A stretch of DNA of 64,000 nucleotides from assembly GCF_900142985.1 (NCBI RefSeq), contig NZ_LT670849.1, forward strand, positions 7,084,501 through 7,148,500, written 5' to 3'. Shown one piece after another: positions 34,957 through 42,517 of this stretch (within the stretch, counting starts at the first letter, position 1; each line of letters starts with the position of its first letter). Below the pieces are notes generated by a model. The model was not told the DNA's origin. It made no database searches and saw only the letters and a list, made by a program, of their open reading frames with translations. A program made the position numbers and the translations under genes. Source of the DNA: Bradyrhizobium erythrophlei. GTDB taxonomy: Bacteria; Pseudomonadota; Alphaproteobacteria; Rhizobiales; Xanthobacteraceae.

Positions 34957-35256
34957 TTACAGCGGCCGGAGATCGCGCCGCCGTCTGCCAGCGATCAGCC
35001 GCAGCCGATCTGATGCTGTCCGATAGCCGAGCCGACGCAAGGTGGCGGCAATGCTTCGCACCTCGGACGATGTCGCGCCGCTGTGCCGAGCCAGCAACTC
35101 GCAGGCGTCGCCTTCGTCGTCATGATCGGCACGAGCACAGGCGATCAGATAGGCATACACGGCCGGGATCGTTTCAAGGACCGACAGGTCGGTGCCGGTG
35201 TCCGGCGTCGCGTCCAGCCTCGTTAGCTCGGCAAGATCACCTGCCCTAACCGCCAT
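34957..35256 (-). CDS. Hypothetical helical protein (99 aa)
   Basis: 99 residues, all-helical by composition, with an Arg-rich end (RLIAGRRRRDLRPL). ATG overlaps the end of the DUF5681 gene by 11 bases, so the two are translated together. Family not recognised. It probably belongs with DUF5681 and the recombinase in a mobile-element backbone operon. Confidence 0.65.
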   Translation of the reverse strand: MAVRAGDLAELTRLDATPDTGTDLSVLETIPAVYAYLIACARADHDDEGDACELLARHSGATSSEVRSIAATLRRLGYRTASDRLRLIAGRRRRDLRPL

Positions 35257-35623
35257 GTTCGATCACCTTCGGCGGTTGGTTCGGCAAAGCCTTGCGGGGT
35301 TTCGGCGTGTCGATGTTGCCCAGCAACTCAGCCGCCCTCGCAAACCGATCAGCGAACGCGACGACATCGACCGCGATGTTGAGATCGAGCGTTCGCGGCA
35401 TCAGATCGGCGACGACGCGAACGAACTTTTCCGGGTGTTCCAGCGCACATGCCTTCAGCGCGGCCTCGCCATGCTCGTTCCAGGCCGCAGCCAAGTCGGC
35501 GACAAAGCTGTCGGCCAAACGGTTGCGGCTTCCGCGCTGACGTCCGGCAGGGTTTCCGCTTTGCCCCGGCTTGAACCAGTGCGCGGGCCGCTGCTTCTCG
35601 TCTGCTGATGCAGTGTCGCTCAT
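35246..35623 (-). CDS. DUF5681 domain protein
   Basis: About 125 residues (start 35623; 35635 possible). HWFKPGQSGNPAGRQRGSRN is the DUF5681 signature, seen in phage and island proteins often near terminases and thought to bind nucleic acid. The rest is helical (FVADLAAAWNEHGEAALKAC). It lies in a possible operon with a 99-residue protein and the serine recombinase. Its biochemical role is unknown. Confidence 0.8.
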   Translation of the reverse strand: MSDTASADEKQRPAHWFKPGQSGNPAGRQRGSRNRLADSFVADLAAAWNEHGEAALKACALEHPEKFVRVVADLMPRTLDLNIAVDVVAFADRFARAAELLGNIDTPKPRKALPNQPPKVIEHGG

Positions 35624-35703
35624 GCCGGGCATCATAGCAGCTTACGAATTTCGCTGCACCCCTGTCTTAGGTAGCTCGGCATCGGTGGTGTTGATGCCGA
35701 TCT

Positions 35704-36483
35704 TCACGATGATGCATGCGTCAGTTTCGGATTGTTGTCTGTAAGGTAGGCAAGGAACTTGACGCAGTCTTCCGGTCTTTTCTCAAAGGTGCAGGCTTCG
35801 TCGATGATGTGGTCGATGTCGGTTATCTTGAGAAGCGCGCCGAAGGCGGCGCGCGCTGTTACTTCTTGGTTCGGACTAGAAAGAGGTCTCAGCTCGACGA
35901 GCTGTCGAAATGCTTGCTCCTCTCTATCCGCGAGTCCGGTAGCGCGCGGCGAAGCCGCGCTTCTATCTCTGTTCCTCTGTTCATATGTTCCGCCACACTG
36001 TGTGTCAGGTATGGATGGCGTTTTTGTCGGGTATGGAGCTGCATCCATAGGCGACAGAATCTTGGCAGGTATGAGGTCGTCGTTTTCTGCAACCGGATGC
36101 TCTTCTACATCGGGTTCCGCAGCCTGCGGGATGCAGAGCGTGATGTTGACCTTGTCGGTGCTGCCGCCGCGTTTGCCTGCGATCCAGCCGAGGGCTTTGA
36201 GCGCGGCGATCCCGCGTTGCACCTTGCGCTCCGAAACGTGCATCTCCTTCGCCAGCAAGTCTTCGCCGGGATCGCAGCGATGGGGTGGTTTGCAGCGGTG
36301 GTGAAGCGCGATGCGGTTGCCGAGGCGGACGACGAACTCAAGCGACACGTCGAATGCGGTTAGGTCGAAGGCACCCGCTGCTTCGTTGAACGCGATCATG
36401 TATCGGTCGCGACTTCGCAGATCGGTGACGATGTTCCTGGATGAAGTCTGTTGCGCTTTTTGTGCGCCGGGCTTATGGATCAT
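35704..36483 (-). CDS. Winged-helix protein (possible replication initiator)
   Basis: 259 residues, with GAGGAG eight bases upstream of the start. Residues ~40-115 form a winged helix: AFDVSLEFVVRLGNRIALHH, LLAKEMHVSERKVQRGIAAL and GWIAGKRGG. The middle is Pro/Asp-rich and disordered, and the C-terminus is helical (VTARAAFGALLKITDIDHII). This layout resembles replication-initiation or DnaT/DnaD-like helix-turn-helix proteins of phage and plasmids. No Walker motif. It may be the element's replication or regulatory protein; I cannot name the family. Confidence 0.6.
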   Translation of the reverse strand: MIHKPGAQKAQQTSSRNIVTDLRSRDRYMIAFNEAAGAFDLTAFDVSLEFVVRLGNRIALHHRCKPPHRCDPGEDLLAKEMHVSERKVQRGIAALKALGWIAGKRGGSTDKVNITLCIPQAAEPDVEEHPVAENDDLIPAKILSPMDAAPYPTKTPSIPDTQCGGTYEQRNRDRSAASPRATGLADREEQAFRQLVELRPLSSPNQEVTARAAFGALLKITDIDHIIDEACTFEKRPEDCVKFLAYLTDNNPKLTHASS

Positions 36484-36811
36484 ACGCCTGCTCCTCTTCG
36501 CGGTGGACCGGCGCTCGTTGCTCTTTCAGGGAGCACAATTCGCCGCTCTCGGTTTTCACCAGCCGAGGGCGGCCCCTCTTTACTCCCGAACAATTTCGCA
36601 GGTCAAAGCGCGCACGCCGGAAACGGCGCTGTTACGCGGCCTTCGTTTTTTTTGTTACAACGGCTCGTGCTTGCTATCGCACGATGACGCCGAATGAATC
36701 CGGCGCGCGGCTTTTGCGATAAACGAGTTCGGAATTATTTTAACGAAGCGGTGGTCGGCACGTCGTTGTCCGTCTCGCGCGAGCTTCCGGCGAGGCGACG
36801 GCCTGTGGCTA
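36484..36811. other. Intergenic region with imperfect hairpin
   Basis: About 330 bases without a gene. CGCCGCTCTCGG (36541-36552) nearly matches the reverse complement of CCGAGGGCGGCC (36563-36574) and forms a stem-loop ~60-90 bases upstream of the winged-helix gene on its transcribed strand. This could be a 5'-leader structure. A T-rich tract lies at 36645-36660. Confidence 0.35.
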
Positions 36812-37120
36812 TCACCAGTCGTTGAGTTCGAGGATCAGATCAGCATTGGGACCCTCATCGGGATCAGCTCTGCCGCTAAGTGCATTCAGTTGATCGTTCA
36901 TGCCTGCAAGTCGTATCTGGATCGTTTTCAATCGCATTTCGAGTTCGCTGGCCATCGACACCGTGAACGCGCCGAGAAAACAGATCAGCGTGTCAGTCTG
37001 ACCCAGACTGAAAAACCATGGTGCGGTCAACGCTCCGAGTACCACGATCACCATTCCAGCGCGTCGCCACGACCGCATCCGACGATACTTTTTCAGCGCG
37101 CCCTTAAGCTCGAATTCCAT
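36812..37120 (-). CDS. Two-helix membrane protein (102 aa)
   Basis: 102 residues from ATG 37120, with GAGAGGGGC upstream. A basic N-terminus (MEFELKGALKKYRRMRSWRR) precedes two helices (MVIVVLGALTAPWFFSLG and LICFLGAFTVSMAS) separated by a short Asp/Thr turn, then a cytoplasmic helix (ELEMRLKTIQIRLAGMNDQL). The frame is open to 37225 but the extra residues are not protein-like. Function unknown. Confidence 0.65.
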   Translation of the reverse strand: MEFELKGALKKYRRMRSWRRAGMVIVVLGALTAPWFFSLGQTDTLICFLGAFTVSMASELEMRLKTIQIRLAGMNDQLNALSGRADPDEGPNADLILELNDW

Positions 37121-37233
37121 CTCGCCCCTCTCCGAACACTCAATAATCGTAGACCTGTTCGCTAGCTGGGGGCAGGTAGTTTGCCGGTATCCACAGCCGA
37201 AAACATAGTTGGACGGGCAAACCAACTCGCCCG

Positions 37234-37317
37234 TTACCGACCTACCATGTTCCAGATCAGCGCGAGCGCCACGATGATCGCCATGCAGATCAGGGTGCGG
37301 CGGCCGATGCGGTTCAA
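37234..37317 (-). CDS. Possible 27-residue membrane micro-protein
   Basis: From TTG 37317, eight bases after the stop of the upstream gene: LNRIGRRTLICMAIIVALAL then IWNMVGR. A basic N-terminus and one helix make it protein-like, but there is no ribosome site and a rare start. It may be translated by reinitiation from the preceding gene. Confidence 0.3.
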   Translation of the reverse strand: MNRIGRRTLICMAIIVALALIWNMVGR

Positions 37318-37325
37318 GTGGTCTA

Positions 37326-37565
37326 TCAGGCTTTCTTGATAACTATGATGTCGTAGAGCCCAACACTGAACCCAGTGCTCTTGTGATCATGCACAACTTC
37401 GTAGCTGCCATCATTGCGTTCGAGTGCATCTAAGGCAACGCGCTGAAATCGGCGGACAGAGTCCTCGCTATCTTGGTCGACGGCCATGATCGAGAATGTA
37501 TCCTCGCTGTTGATCATCACTGTGTGCAACGGAGAGCCTTGTTTCAACCGGTGATAAGCGTCCAT
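37326..37565 (-). CDS. 79-residue hypothetical protein
   Basis: MDAYHRLKQGSPLHTVMINS and so on, ending VGLYDIIVIKKA. AAGGGG seven bases upstream of the ATG. A mixed alpha/beta pattern. Not recognised. It sits between membrane micro-proteins, all in one direction. Confidence 0.6.
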   Translation of the reverse strand: MDAYHRLKQGSPLHTVMINSEDTFSIMAVDQDSEDSVRRFQRVALDALERNDGSYEVVHDHKSTGFSVGLYDIIVIKKA

Positions 37566-37611
37566 TTGTTACCCCTTATCTAGTAGTCCTGTCACGCGGT
37601 GTCGCAATCGA

Positions 37612-37875
37612 TTATTTGCCGAATACCGCTACAAGAACTGCGACGATGATCCCGACCAGGCCAATCAACGCTGCTGCTTTTGCCCACCACAACGTGTCGG
37701 CTTGAAGCTTTGACGCCTCACTATCCTTCTTCGCGAGCCAACCCTCCACATCGCTGTGCGATACTTCCGGCAAAACTGAGGTGCCACCGACACGAGCGTA
37801 TTGTAAGCGCTCTCTGACATTCGACGGACCGAGTTTATCGAGCATGTCGATCTGTTCTGCTGTGAGTGGCAACAC
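37612..37875 (-). CDS. Hypothetical protein with C-terminal membrane helix
   Basis: About 87 residues from GTG 37875 (or TTG 37872), just after GAGGTGAA. It starts VLPLTAEQIDMLDKLGPSNV, has an SDVEGWLAKKDSEASKLQ stretch, and ends in a helix, AALIGLVGIIVAVLVAVFGK. The C-terminal anchor with a soluble helical N-part is a layout I recognise from Bradyrhizobium genomes. The frame is open to 37977 but overlaps the small broken gene upstream. Function unknown. Confidence 0.6.
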   Translation of the reverse strand: MLPLTAEQIDMLDKLGPSNVRERLQYARVGGTSVLPEVSHSDVEGWLAKKDSEASKLQADTLWWAKAAALIGLVGIIVAVLVAVFGK

Positions 37876-37882
37876 TTCACCT

Positions 37883-38015
37883 CTAGCTGTCGAACTGATG
37901 CGCGGCGATGGCGTCGCGCTTGGTCGGGTTCTCCTCAGCAAAGTAGTCCCGCATGGCCTCGACGAAGCCGCGCGCAACCTGCGGCGGGAGATCGAGCGGC
38001 GGCTTGCGGATCATG
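37883..38015 (-). pseudogene. Frameshifted small conserved gene
   Basis: From ATG 38015 it reads MIRKPPLDLPPQ, then an extra base near 37980 shifts the frame. After removing one A the reading continues VARGFVEAMRDYFAEENPTK, RDAIAAHQFDS and stops at 37883. MxKPPLDLPP...FV..M..F.AE.N..KRD.IA is a conserved small rhizobial protein that normally runs ~15-20 residues longer. So the gene carries both a frameshift and a lost C-terminus. Sequencing error in a short A run is the alternative. Confidence 0.5.
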
Positions 38016-38128
38016 TGCTCTCGTCTTCGACAAATCCGGGGGGCATCTTCGGCGGATCAACTCCATCGCTGATCTCATTGTCGCTGACGGCGACGCTGGA
38101 CCGGATTCGTTCTGCGACTGGATTTTTT

Positions 38129-38707
38129 CTACTCAGAACTGGTTTTTGTAGCTGCCAACCGCTTTTGTGCGTCTCGGGTTAAACCCCGCAAAATCCAACG
38201 ATAATGACCATAAGTAAGCAGAGCAACGATAGAGATAAAAAGCCCATTTAGGGCAAACAACGTCAACAGGCGAAAGTCACCCGATAGCAAAGGGCACAGC
38301 CATGTTGACGAAATCGGGCACAGCCACGCTGAAAGTTTGATTTCGATGAAATCAGGAAGGTGTCCGGGAATAAGCTTCGCTCCGACTAGGCCCAAAATGG
38401 CACCCAACAGCGTCAATTTCAAAGCCCGCGATCTTGGCGTCTCGCCTTGCATCTCATAGCGAATGCGCATTGCGAGAAAAGCAAAACTCAATGAGTGCAA
38501 AGTCTGAGCGGTCGGGCTTCGCAGATCATCGATGATGGCAAGCCATTCGCTCTCGGCGACGACGCGCTCATCTTCGGGTAGCCGTGCTGCTGCGAACTTT
38601 ACGAGCCAAGTGCAGAACGGCTTATGCTGTGCGCCGATTTCCGCTCCCAGCCATCGGCCAGTGATGGCCAAGACGATCTTTGCGAGAATGCCAAGGATTA
38701 CGCCCAC
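38129..38707 (-). CDS. Membrane protein paired with PadR regulator
   Basis: 192 residues, with hydrophobic segments near 1-18, 95-115, ~125-140 and 150-170. A soluble part after the first helix (ARLPEDERVVAESEWLAIID) is helical. Its ATG overlaps the PadR stop by ten bases, so the two are cotranslated; PadR regulators often control an adjacent membrane protein. Not recognised as a named family. The function may be envelope stress or export, but that is a guess. Confidence 0.65.
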   Translation of the reverse strand: MGVILGILAKIVLAITGRWLGAEIGAQHKPFCTWLVKFAAARLPEDERVVAESEWLAIIDDLRSPTAQTLHSLSFAFLAMRIRYEMQGETPRSRALKLTLLGAILGLVGAKLIPGHLPDFIEIKLSAWLCPISSTWLCPLLSGDFRLLTLFALNGLFISIVALLTYGHYRWILRGLTRDAQKRLAATKTSSE

Positions 38708-39009
38708 GCGAGGCCCCCATTCGGCGCAACGGTGGGCGCATTCTCGCGGTAGGCCGTCTGACCGGCCGCAGTTAGCTTGTAATACCTACGTTTCGGGCGT
38801 CCGAGTTCGACTGGGTCATCGTCCTCCCATCGATCTTTCAGCCACCCGGCGGACTTAAACCTGATCAAGAGCGGATAGAGCGTGCCGGACAGGATGCCGG
38901 TGCGCTCCGCAATATCAGCGCCGGACAGCTCGCGGTTCCCGGCATCGAAAAACGTGTGAAGCACTTTCAGTCCCTTTGCGCTGAGGCGCGGTTCTTTCGC
39001 TTTGGCCAT
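38698..39009 (-). CDS. PadR family transcriptional regulator
   Basis: 103 residues from ATG 39009 (the frame is open to 39078). The winged-helix domain has RLSAKGLKVLHTFFD, GADIAERTGILSGTLYPLLI and GWLKDRWEDDDPVELGRPKR, matching PadR helix 3 and the wing, with YYKLTAAGQTAYREN at the end. The short C-terminus marks the PadR-s2 class. It overlaps the membrane-protein gene and probably represses the pair. It is the last island gene before attR. Confidence 0.85.
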   Translation of the reverse strand: MAKAKEPRLSAKGLKVLHTFFDAGNRELSGADIAERTGILSGTLYPLLIRFKSAGWLKDRWEDDDPVELGRPKRRYYKLTAAGQTAYRENAPTVAPNGGLAWA

Positions 39010-39096
39010 AGCTCCGTCTTTCACACTCCATCCCCTTACTAGAAACTCTACATAGGGTGAGTCGGGGCCGCCATTCAAGCGGGAACAACGTCACAC

Positions 39097-39108
39097 AAAA
39101 CGTCCTAC
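39097..39108 (+). repeat. Putative integrase arm site (right)
   Basis: AAAACGTCCTAC, identical to the two tandem copies at 4035-4058 and in the same orientation, 72 bases before attR. Confidence 0.6.
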
Positions 39109-39179
39109 AATGCCCTGCCCCAGCCTACTTAAGCTATTGAACTGATTTGTGGAAATGGTACCCAAAAGCCGGATCGGCC

Positions 39180-39195
39180 CCGCTAGGGAGCGCCA
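39180..39195 (+). repeat. attR core (16-bp direct repeat)
   Basis: CCGCTAGGGAGCGCCA, an exact copy of the tRNA-Glu 3' end at 3943-3958. No other part of the tRNA is present here, so it marks the right island border. Confidence 0.88.
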
Positions 39196-39396
39196 CCCTT
39201 AATTTCCAACCATCCCGATGTCCTTTTTTCCGCGCCGCCGGTTCGCTTCGCGGGTGTATTTATCGGCTCGCGCCAGCGCGGTGTGATCGTGTGCTGCAAT
39301 GATGTCGTGAGCCGACGATCTGGCTAGCAATCGACCGGCCACATCGGGCACCATCGGCAACCGCAGTTGCCCGCCCCTGCAATCCGTGATCCAGAA

Positions 39397-40518
39397 ATGG
39401 CCATGAAAACCGCCCAACGCTTGCCGGCTTCGCTCACGGCGCTCGATGCGGCTCTCGCCGCGCTCCTCGACGGTCTCGAACCGATCGCGGCCGCAGAACT
39501 GCCGTTGGCTGAAGCGCTCGGCTGTGTGGCGGCCGATATGGCGCCGGTCGGGGCGTATCCATCGCGAAACGTCGCCCTGGCTGACGGTTGGGCGTTGCGC
39601 GCCAGCGATCTGGTGGGTGCGTTCGCCTATGCGCCGCTCCCATTGACCTCGGCGGCCCATTGGGTCGATGCCGGCGATCCAATTCCCGATGGCTGCGATT
39701 GCGTGATCGATGCCGACGGCGTCGACCAACAAGGCCCGATTCCGCAGGTCGTGACTGAAGCCCTGCCGGGGTACGGTGTGCGTCGATGCGGCGCCGATTT
39801 TCCGGACGGCTTCACGATCGTCCCGGGCATGCCGCTTCACCCACTTGACATCCTGTTTGCCCGCGCGTCCGGGCTTGAGAAAATGAAGGTGCGTCGGCCG
39901 AGGTTGCGCGTGGTCAATGTACCCGCAACCAGCGGAGACATCGGAACGGCGCAGCTCATTCAGGAAGTCGCGCGACGCGACGGCGCCGACGTGACTTCCG
40001 CCACTGCAAAATCGCGCGACGCCGCCTCGATCGCTGCCGAACTGGAGCCGATGGGCTTCGATCTTTTGATTACGATCGGCGGCTCCGGCGTCGGCCGCAC
40101 CGACGCGAGCGTCCTCGCAATCGGCCAACGCGGTGATGTTGTTGCTCATGGTCTTGCTCTGAGACCCGGCGCGACGTCAGCGATCGGCAGGATCGAAAGA
40201 ACCCCGGTCATCGCGCTGTCCGGTTCGGCCGCTGACGCGATGGCAGCGTGGTGGACACTGGGACTTCCTGTGCTGGATCGACTGTCCGGACGGAAGCCCC
40301 GGGAAACCACGACCCTGCCGTTGGCGCGCAAACTTGCTTCCAGCGTTGGAATTACCGAAATCGCCCTTCTCGAGCGAGACGGCGGCAGTTGGCTGCCGCT
40401 GGCGCTGGCGGATCTTCCGTTCAGGGCTATCCTGCAGGCCAGTGCATGGCTGGCGGTCCCAGGAAACAGCGAAGGATTTGCGGCGGGAACACCGGTCAGC
40501 GCCTATATCCTGCGTTAA
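39397..40518 (+). CDS. MoeA-like molybdopterin-binding protein
   Basis: 373 residues from ATG 39397 (ATG 39403 is close by). The MoeA N-domain is recognisable: LPLAEALGCVAADMAPVGAY, SRNVALADGWALRASDL, VDAGDPIPDGCDCVIDADGV. In the MogA-like domain, LLITIGGSGVGRTDASVLA and GHGLALRPG-type motifs are present, and SAADAMAAWWTLG replaces the usual GNPVS loop. The catalytic residues are less well kept than in the other two MoeA proteins, so it may not insert molybdate itself. It is 16 bases upstream of the fused moeA gene, in one operon. The first gene past the island. Confidence 0.82.
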   Translation: MAMKTAQRLPASLTALDAALAALLDGLEPIAAAELPLAEALGCVAADMAPVGAYPSRNVALADGWALRASDLVGAFAYAPLPLTSAAHWVDAGDPIPDGCDCVIDADGVDQQGPIPQVVTEALPGYGVRRCGADFPDGFTIVPGMPLHPLDILFARASGLEKMKVRRPRLRVVNVPATSGDIGTAQLIQEVARRDGADVTSATAKSRDAASIAAELEPMGFDLLITIGGSGVGRTDASVLAIGQRGDVVAHGLALRPGATSAIGRIERTPVIALSGSAADAMAAWWTLGLPVLDRLSGRKPRETTTLPLARKLASSVGITEIALLERDGGSWLPLALADLPFRAILQASAWLAVPGNSEGFAAGTPVSAYILR

Positions 40519-40534
40519 CGCCGCGAGTGCCGAC

Positions 40535-42484
40535 ATGACCGAGACATCGTTGCCGAAGGGCCGCAACAGCATCGATCAGGATCAGTTCCTGACGATCTTG
40601 TCGCGTGAGGAAGCGATGGCGCGTTTTGAAGCCGCGTTGTTTCCACGGGAATTATCCATCGAGCAAAGGAAGCTTGCGGAGACGTTGGGTTGCACGCTGG
40701 CGAGAGATATTTTCTCACCGATCGACGTACCGCCGTTCGACCGTTCAAACGTTGACGGATTTGCGGTCCGCTCGACTGATCTCGCTTCGGCGGCGGAATT
40801 CGCGCCGGTGCAACTGACCTTGAACGAAGAAGTCATTGCGTGCGGCACGGCTCCGACCCATCCGGTCCTGCCTAAAACAGCGACGCCGATCGCAACCGGG
40901 GGGCCAATTCCGCGCGGCGCCGATGCTGTTGTGATGGTGGAGCATACCCAGCTCTTGGGGGTTCGCGCGATCGAAGTGCGCCGCGCCGCTTCACCGGGAC
41001 AGTTCGTGTCATTTGCAGGGTCCGATATCGCTCGCGGCGAAGCGCTTTTGCGGGCTGGCACAGCGATCGGGTCGCGGGAGATCGGTATGCTTGCGGCCTG
41101 CGGAATTGCCGAGGTCCCGGTTGCGCGGAGCGTGCGCGTCGCGGTGATCTCGACCGGCGACGAGTTGGTCCAGCCCGGAGAGGCATTGCGACCCGCAGCG
41201 ATCTACGACAGCAATGGAGCCATTGTAGCCGCGGCGATCGACGAGAATGGTGGCAACGCGGTGTTTTGGGGCGCCGTACCCGACGACGAACAACAGCTCG
41301 AAGCGACGATGCAGCGGGCGCTCGCCGAAAGCGACATGGTCGTGCTGTCGGGCGGGACCTCGAAAGGAGCAGGCGATGTCACTCACCGCATTATCGCGCG
41401 CCTTGGCCAGCCCGGGATTATCTGCCACGGGGTTGCGCTCAAACCGGGCAAGCCCCTTTGCCTGGCCGTGTGTAAGGATAAGCCGGTGGTGATCCTGCCG
41501 GGCTTTCCGACCTCGGCCATGTTCACCTTCCACGACATGATCGTGCCGATACTTCGGCGCATGGCCGCCCTCCCGCCGCGCGCGGACGCGACGGTTACGG
41601 CAAAAGTGCCGGTGCGGATTGCCTCCGAACTCGGGCGCACCGAATTTGTCATGGTCTCGCTAGTCGACGGCGCTGACGGCCTGATTGCCTATCCGTCCGG
41701 CAAGGGATCAGGAGCCATTACATCCTTCTCGCAGGCTGACGGCTTCTTACGGATCGACGCACTGGCTGACCAAATGCCGGCCGGCAGCGAGGCTGAAGTG
41801 ACCCTGTTCACCCCGCATGTACGAGTACCCGACCTCGTCATTGTGGGCAGCCACTGCACGGGCCTCGATCTCGTCACGGCGCCGTTGGCGCATGCCGGTC
41901 TTACGGTGCGTTCGATTGCGGTTGGCAGCCTCGGCGGGCTGGCGGCGGCGAAACGCGGCGAGTGCGATCTTGCGCCAATCCACCTGCTCGACGACAAGAC
42001 CGGAACCTACAACACGCCTTTTCTGAGCGCGGGGCTCGAGCTGGTGCCGGGCTGGCGGCGGATGCAGGGGATCGTGTTTAAAAAAGGCGATCAGCGTTTT
42101 GAAGGTTTGAGCGCCGAACAGGCCGTGCGAGCCGCGATCGCCGACCCCAGCTGCATCATGGTCAATCGCAACCACGGCGCTGGCACGCGCATCCTGATTG
42201 ACCGCCTGCTCGGCGAAGCGCGCCCGGATGGGTACTGGAACCAGCCGCGATCGCATAATGCAGTCGCGGCCGCGGTGGCGCAGGGACGCGCCGATTGGGG
42301 CATGACCATCGCGCCGGTCGCTCGCGCATCGGATCTTGGCTTTATCCCTTTCGCCGAGGAACATTATGATTTTGCGGTTGTCACGGCGCGCAAACACCGA
42401 CCAGCGGTACAGGCCTTCCTCAGCGCCCTCGCCTCGCACCAAACTCGTGCAGCACTCGAGAGCGCCGGCTTCAGACCGGCATGA
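40535..42484 (+). CDS. moeA: MoeA fused to periplasmic-binding-like domain
   Basis: 649 residues from ATG 40535. Residues ~1-415 are a complete MoeA: PPFDRSNVDGFAVRSTDL, GADAVVMVEHT, ISTGDELVQPGE, YDSNGAIV, VVLSGGTSKGAGDVT and PGFPTSAMFTF. Residues ~430-649 are a PBP-like domain (VPDLVIVGSHCTGLDLVTAP, LAAAKRGECDLAPIHLLDD, MVNRNHGAGTRILIDRLLGE) as fused to MoeA or ModE-type regulators elsewhere. No signal peptide, so the domain works in the cytoplasm, possibly sensing molybdate or a Moco ligand. The enzyme inserts Mo into adenylyl-molybdopterin. Located beside the TonB/ModA-like pair. Confidence 0.9.
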   Translation: MTETSLPKGRNSIDQDQFLTILSREEAMARFEAALFPRELSIEQRKLAETLGCTLARDIFSPIDVPPFDRSNVDGFAVRSTDLASAAEFAPVQLTLNEEVIACGTAPTHPVLPKTATPIATGGPIPRGADAVVMVEHTQLLGVRAIEVRRAASPGQFVSFAGSDIARGEALLRAGTAIGSREIGMLAACGIAEVPVARSVRVAVISTGDELVQPGEALRPAAIYDSNGAIVAAAIDENGGNAVFWGAVPDDEQQLEATMQRALAESDMVVLSGGTSKGAGDVTHRIIARLGQPGIICHGVALKPGKPLCLAVCKDKPVVILPGFPTSAMFTFHDMIVPILRRMAALPPRADATVTAKVPVRIASELGRTEFVMVSLVDGADGLIAYPSGKGSGAITSFSQADGFLRIDALADQMPAGSEAEVTLFTPHVRVPDLVIVGSHCTGLDLVTAPLAHAGLTVRSIAVGSLGGLAAAKRGECDLAPIHLLDDKTGTYNTPFLSAGLELVPGWRRMQGIVFKKGDQRFEGLSAEQAVRAAIADPSCIMVNRNHGAGTRILIDRLLGEARPDGYWNQPRSHNAVAAAVAQGRADWGMTIAPVARASDLGFIPFAEEHYDFAVVTARKHRPAVQAFLSALASHQTRAALESAGFRPA

Positions 42485-42517
42485 ACGCTTTCGCGGATCA
42501 CGGCACGCAAGCCTCCC

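Larger units (their letters stand above)
3943..39195. mobile_element. tRNA-Glu genomic island (~35.2 kb)
   Basis: Delimited by a 16-bp direct repeat of the tRNA-Glu 3' end at 3943-3958 and 39180-39195. A tyrosine integrase gene begins 118 bases inside the left end and reads inward. Putative arm-type sites of 12 bp lie about 75 bases from each core. The cargo is metabolic (sulfatases, FGEs, DUF1254, porins, kinase) plus a backbone of recombinase, DUF5681, winged-helix, PadR and micro-proteins on the right. No conjugation genes are visible, so it would be a non-conjugative or mobilisable element. Decayed genes at several points suggest it is old or composite. Confidence 0.85.

Noticed and set aside
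39199..40149. Minus-strand frame of 316 codons opposite the MoeA-like gene
   Set aside because: No motif, and the plus strand clearly encodes MoeA N- and C-domains.
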